Shown here in pieces: positions 24,415 through 32,291 of a stretch of DNA of 42,774 nt. Every line of letters starts with the position of its first letter. Within the stretch, counting starts at the first letter, position 1. The DNA comes from an uncultured Alistipes sp. Lineage in GTDB: Bacteria; Bacteroidota; Bacteroidia; Bacteroidales; Rikenellaceae. The stretch is taken from contig NZ_CABMQJ010000017.1 in the NCBI RefSeq assembly GCF_902388705.1, forward strand, positions 1 through 42,774, read 5' to 3'. The position numbers and the translations under genes are program-made. The notes beneath the pieces are model-generated. The model searched no databases, had not been told where the DNA came from, and was given only the letters and a program-made list of their open reading frames with translations.

Positions 24415-26655
24415 ATGAAAAAACGAACCATAAGCCTTCTTTGCGGGCTTCTCGCCATAGCTTGCTCACCCGAACTGCACGACGAGAACAGCGTGTTGGA
24501 GAACAACCGGCAACAGGCCGAGATGAGCGTCGAGGTGCAGGTCAGCGGTACGATGGTTTCAACCCGCTCGACCGCTTCGGCCGACGAGCGGACTGTCACG
24601 AGTTACGATATCTATATTTTCGACGTTACGACCAATGCCCTGCAATACTACAGGCAGGGAATCGTCCCCATGGAACCGGAAAAAATCGCCGGAACGCACA
24701 ACTACCGCATCGGCAGCGAGCAGATCATGCTTCCTACTTCCGGACAGAAGCATGTCTTCGTGCTGGGCAATGCCGGCGGCAGCGTGACGCTTCCGGCACT
24801 CGTCACGCTCGACGAAGCGACCGAAAGCGCTCCGGCCACGGAGCTCAACGATTTCCGCAGCGGCGTCGTCGTAACCCCTGCCGGTACCAAAGCCCCGGCA
24901 GCCCCCTTCGTCATGGCCGGCACGACTTTCATCGCCAGTGCGGGCAATGCCCATGTGCCGGTGTGCCTGGCCCGTACCGTCACCAAGATATCGCTTCGCA
25001 ACACGCTTTCCGGGCAGATCGTCCTCTCGGATGTTTCGGTTTCCGGGGCTTCGGCGAGCGTCTATCCCTTTGTCAAGACCATTTCGGTCGATCTGCCGAC
25101 CGTCGACTATTCCGCAGCGGCCGACCTCGCGCCGGGCGAAGAGGCCGGTGCTTTCTACCTGCTGCCGGCAACCGCCAACCAGACGGCCGTCACGGTGAAA
25201 GGCACTCTCTCGGGCAGCGATTTCGTCTGCAAAACCACGCTTGCCAGCACCCTTTACGCCGACTACGACTATAAACTGACGCTCCGCAACCGGGGCGGGG
25301 AGGTGACGGCCGTGCTGTCGCCCGACTTCAGCGGTGCGGCCGAAGTGGATGCCATCCAAATCACGGGCGAATGGCTTTCGGACAAGAATACCGTGACGCT
25401 GCCCTTCACCCCCGAACCGAACTACGGCTTCACGATAGGTTACATTCTCAACGTCGACGGCTCGGCCGAAATCGGAGCCATATCGGAAGACTGGTACGAT
25501 GCCGCCATCGTCGGGGAGGGTACTATCCGTATCCGCACGCTGAAGGAGAATCCCGGCGAGGATCGGACGGCCTCTTTCGCCGTCAACGCCGGCGGTGCGA
25601 CCTGCAATGTCAAGGTCGTCCAGCAGGGGCTCGCAGGCATCAAGACGATCAAGTTCGGCAACCTGGAGTGGATGGATCGCTCCATCGGCGCCACGCTCCG
25701 GGCTTCGCAGGCCTTCGCCAACGACGTGCGCAGTTTCGGTTACCTCTACCAGTGGGGCCGTACGATGCCCTTCCCCGCAACCGGCGACGTTGAAACCGTG
25801 TCGACGCAGATGACCCCCGCGGAGGCCCTCGCCAGCCCGGCGTTCATCGCCTATGCGGGCCAAACGCAGGACTGGAACGCGCAGGGCGTCGAAGGCTCCT
25901 TCGACCGGTACTGGGAATCCGTCACGACGAATCCCTGTCCCGCAGGCTGGAGGCTGCCGACCTACGAGGAGCTGGCCGACGTCATGCCTTATCGCACCAA
26001 CGCCTTGATTTTCGCAAACGGAAAACAGGACAAGGCAGAAGTGCTTCCGAACGGAGTGACGCATCCCTATGTAGGTTTCGGTTCGGGAGCCATCACGAAA
26101 GATACGGAGACCATGTTCCACTCCGGCATCAAACAAAAGGGTACGGCCGATGCCTGGTACGTCCGCTACCTGTGGATAAACAAAGGCGGTACACAGACCA
26201 CGACGCCGCCCTCCTATTCCAAAACCCATGAGAAGGATACGCAGAACCACATGACCGGCGGCGAGAATATCCTGCGCATCGACCGGCTCAAGGCCGACGC
26301 ATCGGCCGACTTCCCCAAAGTGGCGGACGCCCGGAATTTCTGGCCGGAGCATGAAACCGATCCGGCCGTGGAAACCCTCATCTTCCCCTGCGGCGGACGC
26401 CGTGATGCCACGGGAGCCGTCGTGGAGTCGAACAACGCCGCGTTCTACTGGTCGCGCTCGATGTTCACGGGCGAAAACAATCCCTATTCGAAGACGTCCG
26501 CGACCTATGCTTCGGGACTGCTCTATTTCCGTCCGGCAGGCCGTTATACGTTCATGTTTGCTCCGGCTATCGGTACGGCCCAGGTGCATGCCGACACCGA
26601 AGACCTCGGCTACCGTAACCAGGCGATGCAAATCCGTTGCGTGAAAGAAAAATAA
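24415..26655 (+). CDS. Fimbrillin-like lipoprotein with BACON-like and FISUMP domains
   Basis: The 746-residue product has a lipoprotein signal with C17. Residues to about 310 resemble fimbrillin/Mfa1-type beta-sandwich proteins (TSYDIYIFDVTTNALQYY, QKHVFVLGNAGG, FYLLPATANQTAVTVKGT). A short BACON-like segment follows (ISEDWYDAAIVGEGTIRIRT, NPGEDRTASFAVNAGGATCNVKVVQQG). From about residue 418 there is a FISUMP-type domain (FGNLEWMDRSIGA, YLYQWGRTMPFPATG, NPCPAGWRLPTYEEL, FYWSRSMF, QAMQIRCVKEK). BACON modules are often associated with carbohydrate or mucin binding. Sitting between a sialidase and a phosphoesterase in the SusCD operon, it occupies the slot normally held by a surface glycan-binding protein, and that role is inferred. 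It shares the FISUMP end with the lipoprotein at 8678 but has a different N-terminal half. Confidence 0.75.
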   Translation: MKKRTISLLCGLLAIACSPELHDENSVLENNRQQAEMSVEVQVSGTMVSTRSTASADERTVTSYDIYIFDVTTNALQYYRQGIVPMEPEKIAGTHNYRIGSEQIMLPTSGQKHVFVLGNAGGSVTLPALVTLDEATESAPATELNDFRSGVVVTPAGTKAPAAPFVMAGTTFIASAGNAHVPVCLARTVTKISLRNTLSGQIVLSDVSVSGASASVYPFVKTISVDLPTVDYSAAADLAPGEEAGAFYLLPATANQTAVTVKGTLSGSDFVCKTTLASTLYADYDYKLTLRNRGGEVTAVLSPDFSGAAEVDAIQITGEWLSDKNTVTLPFTPEPNYGFTIGYILNVDGSAEIGAISEDWYDAAIVGEGTIRIRTLKENPGEDRTASFAVNAGGATCNVKVVQQGLAGIKTIKFGNLEWMDRSIGATLRASQAFANDVRSFGYLYQWGRTMPFPATGDVETVSTQMTPAEALASPAFIAYAGQTQDWNAQGVEGSFDRYWESVTTNPCPAGWRLPTYEELADVMPYRTNALIFANGKQDKAEVLPNGVTHPYVGFGSGAITKDTETMFHSGIKQKGTADAWYVRYLWINKGGTQTTTPPSYSKTHEKDTQNHMTGGENILRIDRLKADASADFPKVADARNFWPEHETDPAVETLIFPCGGRRDATGAVVESNNAAFYWSRSMFTGENNPYSKTSATYASGLLYFRPAGRYTFMFAPAIGTAQVHADTEDLGYRNQAMQIRCVKEK

Positions 26656-26727
26656 AACACCCGGAACGGTCGGAGGAAGGTGCCCCGGGCACTTTCCTCC
26701 GGACTGCTCCGCTCACCGAGAACGAAA

Positions 26728-28284
26728 ATGAAAAAACTGTTCCTATTCATCGCACTCTGCGCCGCCTGGTGCGCGCAGGCGCAGAAGCCCAACATCGTGG
26801 GGCGAGTTACCTGCAAGGGGAAACCCGTCGCCGGGGTCGTCGTTTCGGACGGCGAACTGGTTGTTCGGACGAACTCCGACGGATGTTACGAAATGCGCTC
26901 CTCGAAACCCTGCGGATATGTATTCATGTCCATTCCCGGAGGTTACGAAACGGCTACTGACGGTCTGATTCCGCGTTTTTTCGGTTACACGACCCATTGC
27001 GATCTCGACGTAATCGACTTCCAACTCGAAAAACGCAGTAACGACAACTTCACGCTCTTCATCTCCACAGACACCCACCTGCGGGGCGATCCCGAAGAAC
27101 TCGACCTGCCGCAGTTCCGCAAATGGTACCTGCCCGACATTTCGCATGAAATCGAGCGCACCAAAGGCCCGGTCTACTCGCTCCACCTGGGCGACATGAC
27201 CACCGACATCATGTGGCATAAAAACGACTTCGCGCTGCGCAAGTACCTCGATGTGATGAAAACCTATCCCTCGCCCGTCTTCCACATTCCGGGAAACCAC
27301 GACAACGAGCGGTTCGTCGATCCGGCGATTCCCGACGCGCAGTGGGACAGCATCGCACAGCGCCCGTTCCGGCAGATTATCGGCCCGAACTACTATTCGT
27401 TCAACCTCGGGAAGGTGCATTTCGTCATGCTCGACAACACCATCGTACGCAAAGGTGCGCTCAAGAACGGCAGGCGTCCTTCCCGCAATGACTACCGGCT
27501 CGACGAGCGCCAGCTCCGCTGGCTGGGCCGCGATCTGGAAACCGTCGGCAGCGACACTCCGCTCGTCGTCTGCATGCATGTACCCGTCGCCGACTGGACG
27601 GGGATTGGCAGCGACGGTATCCCCGAATTCTCGGCCCGGGAAAACCAGCAGGTCATGCACGACCAGCTCATGCCTTTGCTGGCTCGGTTCGGCGACGTGC
27701 GCCTGCTGACGGGTCACAACCACCGTTTCATCAACATCCCGCTGACCGACCGCATTTTCCAGCACACGCTCGTTTCGGCTTCAGCCGTGTCGTGGAAAAT
27801 CAACGGTCCCGAAAGCCGGCTGGTGAGCGAGGACGGTTCTCCCGGCGGCTACCTGGTTCTGCGTTACCGCGGCGATCGGGCCAGCTGGCAGTTCAAGCCC
27901 AACGGCTACCGGGCCGACTGCAACCAGTTCCGCGTCTACGACCTGAACCGGGTGCCCGAGGAGTTCGGCGGACAGCCGGGCAGCAACCGTTGTCTGATTA
28001 ACGTCTACAACTGGGACGAAAAATGGACGGTGCGCGTGCGCGAGAAGGGCCGCGACCTGAAAGTCGAACAGGTTTGGGCCAAAGATCCGCTCTACATCCT
28101 CATTCGCCGCGATGTGCTGCCCACGCGTCCCACGGCTTTCCGTGCCGTCGCCAATCCGCACATGTTCTCGGTCGAAGCCTCGGCCCCCGACACGCCGATC
28201 GAAGTAATCGTTACCGACCGTTTCGGCCGCAAATACCGCCAGACGGTCGAGCGCCCCAAGCAATTCGACTGGCAGACGGAGTGA
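26728..28284 (+). CDS. Exported calcineurin-like metallophosphoesterase (MetallophosN/C type)
   Basis: The 518-residue protein starts with a signal peptide (MKKLFLFIALCAAWCAQA); an upstream in-frame ATG at 26680 would bury it, so 26728 is used. An N-terminal beta-sandwich (IVGRVTCKGKPVAGVVVSDG) precedes the catalytic domain. That domain has the full two-metal motif set: STDTH, HLGDMTTD, GNHDNE, CMHVPVAD and GHNHRF. A C-terminal domain (MetallophosC-like) with VRVREKGRDLKVEQV and VIVTDRFGRKY completes the architecture. Family members hydrolyse phosphate mono- or diesters, and no substrate is known to me for this subgroup. Membership of a sialic-acid operon suggests action on a phosphorylated or nucleotide-linked glycan component, which is an inference only. 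Confidence 0.8.
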   Translation: MKKLFLFIALCAAWCAQAQKPNIVGRVTCKGKPVAGVVVSDGELVVRTNSDGCYEMRSSKPCGYVFMSIPGGYETATDGLIPRFFGYTTHCDLDVIDFQLEKRSNDNFTLFISTDTHLRGDPEELDLPQFRKWYLPDISHEIERTKGPVYSLHLGDMTTDIMWHKNDFALRKYLDVMKTYPSPVFHIPGNHDNERFVDPAIPDAQWDSIAQRPFRQIIGPNYYSFNLGKVHFVMLDNTIVRKGALKNGRRPSRNDYRLDERQLRWLGRDLETVGSDTPLVVCMHVPVADWTGIGSDGIPEFSARENQQVMHDQLMPLLARFGDVRLLTGHNHRFINIPLTDRIFQHTLVSASAVSWKINGPESRLVSEDGSPGGYLVLRYRGDRASWQFKPNGYRADCNQFRVYDLNRVPEEFGGQPGSNRCLINVYNWDEKWTVRVREKGRDLKVEQVWAKDPLYILIRRDVLPTRPTAFRAVANPHMFSVEASAPDTPIEVIVTDRFGRKYRQTVERPKQFDWQTE

Positions 28285-28304
28285 CGAATCGGAGCGTACT
28301 TTCG

Positions 28305-28350
28305 ATTTGTCTGAATAATTTGACATGACAAAAAATAATTCGTATCTTTA
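28305..28350 (+). promoter_or_regulatory. Promoter and possible autoregulatory site of gntR
   Basis: TTTG at 28319-28322 and TATCTTTA at 28343-28350 resemble the two promoter boxes with a 20-base spacer (one mismatch in the -7 box). Inverted TTTGTC (28306-28311) and GACAAA (28327-28332) echo the half-sites at nanA and susC, but with a longer, less regular spacing. The promoter lies inside the longest open frame, favouring the gntR start at 28367. Confidence 0.4.
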
Positions 28351-28366
28351 CAGAAAATTACCACAG

Positions 28367-29083
28367 ATGGAGGTTCTGAAACTGGACAACCGCAATACCA
28401 CGCTCGTCGACAGTGTCGAAGAGAGTCTGATTCGTTTCTTCAAGGAGAAGGGGCTGCGTCCGGGTAGCAGCATCCCCAACGAGATCGAACTGGCCGCATC
28501 GCTGGGCGTCGGGCGTCCGGTTCTGCGCGAAGCGTTGAGCCGTTTCAAGATGACCGGCATGATCGTTTCACGTACCAAGAAAGGCATGATGCTGGGTGAA
28601 CCTTCGCTGCTCGGCGGCATGAAGCGCTGCATAAATCCGCTGTTGATGAACGAATCGACGCTGCGCGACATCCTTGAATTCCGCATAGCGCTCGAAATCG
28701 GCATCAGCAGCAACATTTTCAGCAATCTCACCCCGCAGGACATCGAAGAACTGGAACAGATCGTCGAAATGAGCCAGGTGATCGGCAACAACAAATACGC
28801 CCCCATCAGCGAGCACCGTTTCCATACGAAGCTCTATGAAATCACGGGCAACCGCATCATCTCGGAGTTCCAGGATATCATCTACCCGGTGCTGGATTTC
28901 GTCAAGGAGAAATACCGCGACTTCTTCGAACCCATCGAGCAGGAACTTATCCAGAACTGCGAGTTGGTCACCCACCGCCATCTGCTGGATTACATCAAAC
29001 GCGGCGATCTCGAAGGGTACAAACACGCCATTGTCGAGCATTTCAAACTCTACACGATCTACCTCGAACGCCACAGACGGTAA
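28367..29083 (+). CDS. GntR-family (FadR/FCD subfamily) transcriptional regulator
   Basis: The 238-residue protein has an N-terminal winged HTH (VDSVEESLIRFFKEKGLRPGSSIPNEIELAASLGVGRPVLREALSRF is spread over about residues 14-60, with IPNEIELAASLGV and RPVLREAL as the key parts). The all-helical FCD effector domain follows (LRDILEFRIALEIG, HRFHTKLYEITGN, HRHLLDYIKRGDLEGYKHAIVEHF). Histidines in the FCD part may hold a metal next to an organic-acid ligand. FadR-subfamily proteins usually release DNA on binding a metabolite, and here sialic acid or a breakdown product is the obvious candidate. It leads the second block of the locus; sialidase 2 follows after 22 bases. The ATG at 28325 is an alternative start but precedes the likely promoter. 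Confidence 0.85.
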   Translation: MEVLKLDNRNTTLVDSVEESLIRFFKEKGLRPGSSIPNEIELAASLGVGRPVLREALSRFKMTGMIVSRTKKGMMLGEPSLLGGMKRCINPLLMNESTLRDILEFRIALEIGISSNIFSNLTPQDIEELEQIVEMSQVIGNNKYAPISEHRFHTKLYEITGNRIISEFQDIIYPVLDFVKEKYRDFFEPIEQELIQNCELVTHRHLLDYIKRGDLEGYKHAIVEHFKLYTIYLERHRR

Positions 29084-29105
29084 CCCCGTCCACATACCGA
29101 TTACC

Positions 29106-30311
29106 ATGAAACAGACTTTGCGAAGCCTTGTCGGGGGAATTATGCTCCTCGGCATAACGCTGGCAGCCGAAGCGGCAGCCGCATCCACAGCATTTACAGC
29201 ATCCACCGCTGCCGGCAAGCCCGGCAAATCCGTCCGTAAGTCCGCCGCCCCCGTCGTCGGCGAGGCAGTCACGGTCTTTGCCGAAGGAGAGGACGGCTAT
29301 GCGGGATTCCGGATTCCGGTCGTCGTCCGCACGGGCGACGATGCGCTGATAGCTTTCGCCGAAGCGCGCCGGCACGACAAACGCGACAGCGGCGACATCG
29401 ACCTCGTGATGCGCCGTTCGGAGGATGACGGACACACCTGGGGCCCGATCACGACGGTCTGGGACGACGGCGGCAATACCTGCGGCAATCCGGCCCCCGC
29501 GGTTCTCGACGACGGGCGGATCGTCATGCTTGCAACCTGGAATCGCGGCTGCGACCGCGAACGGCAGATCGAGCGCCGCACGAGCGTCGATACGCGGCGT
29601 GTTTTCGTGCTTCGCTCCGAAGACCACGGACGAACCTGGAGCCGTCCCGAAGAGATCACCGCCGGGGTCAAGGCCCCGGACTGGACCTGGTACGCCACCG
29701 GCCCGTGCCACGCCATCGTCAAGCGCCGTGGGCCCCACAAAGGGCGTATCGTCGTCCCGGCCAACCACAAACGACTGGAAAACGACGGCCGGGTCGAATC
29801 CTATTCGCAATTGCTCTTCTCCGACGACGAAGGACTCACGTGGCAGTTGGGAGCTGTTTCGCAGCGCGGCGGAAACGAAAGCACGGTCGCCGAACTCGCA
29901 GACGGCTCGCTGTTGCTGAACATGCGTCACTACGAACGCAGCGACAGCCTCCGGCTTTACGCCGTAAGCCGCGACGGCGGGACAGGCTGGAGCATCCGGG
30001 GCGAACAACCCGAATTGGTCGAACCCCGTTGTCAGGGAAGTCTGCTGAACCTCACGCGCGGCAACCGTCCCACCCGGCGGCTGCTCTTCTGCAACCCGCA
30101 CGATCCGCGCCGACGCCACAACCTCTCGCTGTGCGAGAGCCGCGACAACGGCCGGACATGGAGCCATCTGGTAACCGTCTGTCCCGGGCCGACAGCCTAT
30201 TCCGATTTGGTGCGACTCGACCGGAACCGCGTAGGCGTGCTCTACGAAAACGGCGATGCCGACGACCTCTACCGCCGCATCTCATTCACCGTCGTTACGC
30301 TCCGCCCATGA
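29106..30311 (+). CDS. Second exo-alpha-sialidase (GH33-like), secreted type
   Basis: The 401-residue protein carries a type I signal peptide and an alanine-rich spacer rather than a lipobox, so it is likely periplasmic or secreted, unlike the first sialidase. The catalytic fold is intact: FRIP at residues 68-71, GDIDLVMRRSEDDGHTW (Asp box), RSEDHGRTW, FSDDEGLTW and ESRDNGRTW as further Asp boxes. GGNESTVAELADGSLLLNMRH holds the acid and arginine, PRCQGSLL the third arginine region, and TAYSDLVRLDRNRVGVLYENG the tyrosine region. The frame extends far upstream, but that part overlaps gntR in another frame and was discarded. Its TGA overlaps the sulfatase ATG (ATGA), indicating translational coupling. 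Confidence 0.9.
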   Translation: MKQTLRSLVGGIMLLGITLAAEAAAASTAFTASTAAGKPGKSVRKSAAPVVGEAVTVFAEGEDGYAGFRIPVVVRTGDDALIAFAEARRHDKRDSGDIDLVMRRSEDDGHTWGPITTVWDDGGNTCGNPAPAVLDDGRIVMLATWNRGCDRERQIERRTSVDTRRVFVLRSEDHGRTWSRPEEITAGVKAPDWTWYATGPCHAIVKRRGPHKGRIVVPANHKRLENDGRVESYSQLLFSDDEGLTWQLGAVSQRGGNESTVAELADGSLLLNMRHYERSDSLRLYAVSRDGGTGWSIRGEQPELVEPRCQGSLLNLTRGNRPTRRLLFCNPHDPRRRHNLSLCESRDNGRTWSHLVTVCPGPTAYSDLVRLDRNRVGVLYENGDADDLYRRISFTVVTLRP

Positions 30312-31978
30312 ATCTCCGAACCCTCTTTTTCCCTGCCGCGCTGACCGCCGCCGGCACAGCGTCGGCCCAACACGTCCTCACGCCGCCCAACATTGTCGTC
30401 ATCCTGGCCGACGACCTCGGTTTTTCCGACCCGGGATGCTTCGGGGGCGAGATCGAAACGCCCGCACTGGATCGGCTGGCGGCCGAAGGCCTGCGACTCA
30501 CGCAACTCTACAATTCGGGTCGCAGCTGCCCCTCGCGAGCCTGCCTTCTGACAGGACTCTATCCCCATCGGGTAGGTATCGGCGAAATGGTGCGCGACCA
30601 CCGGGAAGCATGGCCCGAGGGTTACCGGGGCTATCGCCAGGACAACAACCTCACCATCGCCGAAGCGCTCCGCACGGCTGGTTATCATACCGCCATGGCG
30701 GGCAAATGGCACCTGGGAAAGGCGTATACCCCCGTCGACTGCGGCTTCGACGACTTTTACGGATTCCTCAACGGCGCCATGACCTACTGGAATCCCGAAC
30801 GGTATGTCCGACTGCCCGAAACGGCACCCCGGCGGGAATATGCCCGGGGCGAATTTTACGCCACGGACGCCATTACCGACTACGCCATTGATTTTGCAGC
30901 CCGGGCGCGCGAACTGCACAAACCGCTCTTCCTGCACGTGACATACAACGCCCCGCATTTCCCGCTGCAAGCTCCCCGTGAGCGTATCGATCATTACATG
31001 GAGCTCTATCTGAAAGGCTGGGATGCGATCCGGGAGGAGCGCGAAGCGCGTCTGCGCCGCCTGGGATTGCTGGCCGACGGGGAGCTGGCTGCAGGTCGGG
31101 GCCAAGTGCCGGCAAGTCAGTTTATCGACCGGACACGATCGATTCCGGCATGGGACGCGCTTTCGGAGGAACAGCAGCGTGATTTGGCACGCCGCATGGC
31201 CATTTATGCGGCTATGGTCGACATCATGGACCGCAATATCGGACGCCTTATCGAAGCGCTGCGCGATAACGGACAATTGGAAAACACGCTCATACTCTTT
31301 CTCTCGGACAACGGAGCCTGCGCCGAATGGCATGAATTCGGGTTCGACGGCCGTAGCGGCACGAACTACCATGTCCACACCGCCGAGGAACTCGCCGGCA
31401 TGGGACAGCCCGGAACTTATCACCACTACGGCACCGGCTGGGCCAATGTCTGCTGCGCTCCGTTTCGCCTTTACAAACATTTCGCTCACGAGGGCGGGAT
31501 CTCTTCTCCGAGTATTCTGTGGTGGGGCAACCGGGTGAAACACCCGGGCGGCATCGACCACCAGCCCTGCCATCTCATCGATATCATGGCAACCTGCCTC
31601 GATGCCGCAGGAATAGGGTATCTCGACGAGTACGAGGGACGTCAACTGGTGCCGGCCGAAGGCGTTTCGCTTCTGCCCCTTGCCCGGGGACGGCGGCTTC
31701 CCGTCCGTGCGATCTTCGCCGAACACGAAGGAAACCGCATGGTACGCCTCGGACGATGGAAGCTCGTGGCTTCCTATTTCAACGGACAGCAATGGGAACT
31801 CTACGACATTGCGCACGACCGTACCGAGCAGCATAATCTGTCGGCCCGGCATCCCCGCAGGGTTGACCGAATGGCACAATGCTATTTCCGATGGGCCGAT
31901 GCGAACGGTGTATTGCCCTATCCGCAGCTGATGAACGAATACGGCGGGCAGAAGATGAAAATATACAACGAACGGTAA
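30308..31978 (+). CDS. Serine-type sulfatase (arylsulfatase family)
   Basis: The 556-residue protein has a signal peptide (cleavage near ASAQ) and the type I sulfatase fold. The metal-binding pair D35-D36 lies in NIVVILADDLGF. The signature is S73-C74-P75-S76-R77 within GRSCPSRACLLTG, so the residue converted to formylglycine is a serine where many relatives have cysteine. KWHLGK, LSDNGACAEW and the C-terminal VRLGRWKLVASY...WELYDIAHDRTEQHNL are also typical. It should remove sulfate esters from host glycans such as sulfated mucins, exposing them to the sialidases. Activation requires an anaerobic sulfatase-maturing radical SAM enzyme, which is not encoded in the window. It is the last gene of the locus; a bidirectional terminator lies at 32236. 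Confidence 0.9.
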   Translation: MNLRTLFFPAALTAAGTASAQHVLTPPNIVVILADDLGFSDPGCFGGEIETPALDRLAAEGLRLTQLYNSGRSCPSRACLLTGLYPHRVGIGEMVRDHREAWPEGYRGYRQDNNLTIAEALRTAGYHTAMAGKWHLGKAYTPVDCGFDDFYGFLNGAMTYWNPERYVRLPETAPRREYARGEFYATDAITDYAIDFAARARELHKPLFLHVTYNAPHFPLQAPRERIDHYMELYLKGWDAIREEREARLRRLGLLADGELAAGRGQVPASQFIDRTRSIPAWDALSEEQQRDLARRMAIYAAMVDIMDRNIGRLIEALRDNGQLENTLILFLSDNGACAEWHEFGFDGRSGTNYHVHTAEELAGMGQPGTYHHYGTGWANVCCAPFRLYKHFAHEGGISSPSILWWGNRVKHPGGIDHQPCHLIDIMATCLDAAGIGYLDEYEGRQLVPAEGVSLLPLARGRRLPVRAIFAEHEGNRMVRLGRWKLVASYFNGQQWELYDIAHDRTEQHNLSARHPRRVDRMAQCYFRWADANGVLPYPQLMNEYGGQKMKIYNER

Positions 31979-32076
31979 AAAAGACCTTGCCGGACGGCCC
32001 GCGGGGCATCGATGATTTCCTGCCGGAGCATCCGCAGATTCCCGGGCCGGAGTCCCGGTTCGCGGGAGTGCGTCTT

Positions 32077-32109
32077 AAAGGGGAACAGCCGGTAAAACAG
32101 TCCCCTTTA
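32077..32109. repeat. Inverted repeat downstream of the sulfatase
   Basis: TAAAGGGGA (32076-32084) and TCCCCTTTA (32101-32109) form 9-bp perfect arms around a 16-base loop. No T tract follows, so it is not an evident terminator. The surrounding 257 bases between the sulfatase stop and the terminator at 32236 hold no gene that I can see. Confidence 0.45.
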
Positions 32110-32235
32110 CGACAGGTATTTCATCCGACGTGCGACATGGCGGATGTTCACAGGAACGCCGCGGAACCTGTGCCGGATAAAGAATCAATGCCTGAATGTG
32201 CGATGCCATTCCTTTTCTGCATGTGCCTGTTTCGG

Positions 32236-32269
32236 CAAAAAAGCCCCTCCGTTGCGGAGGGGCTTTTTT
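32236..32269. terminator. Bidirectional intrinsic terminator
   Basis: AAGCCCCTCC pairs with GGAGGGGCTT around a short loop, flanked by A residues on the left and T residues on the right. It can therefore end both the rightward sialic-acid locus and the leftward DUF2723 gene. Confidence 0.9.
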
Positions 32270-32291
32270 GTCGTTCACGGCTGTCCGGCCG

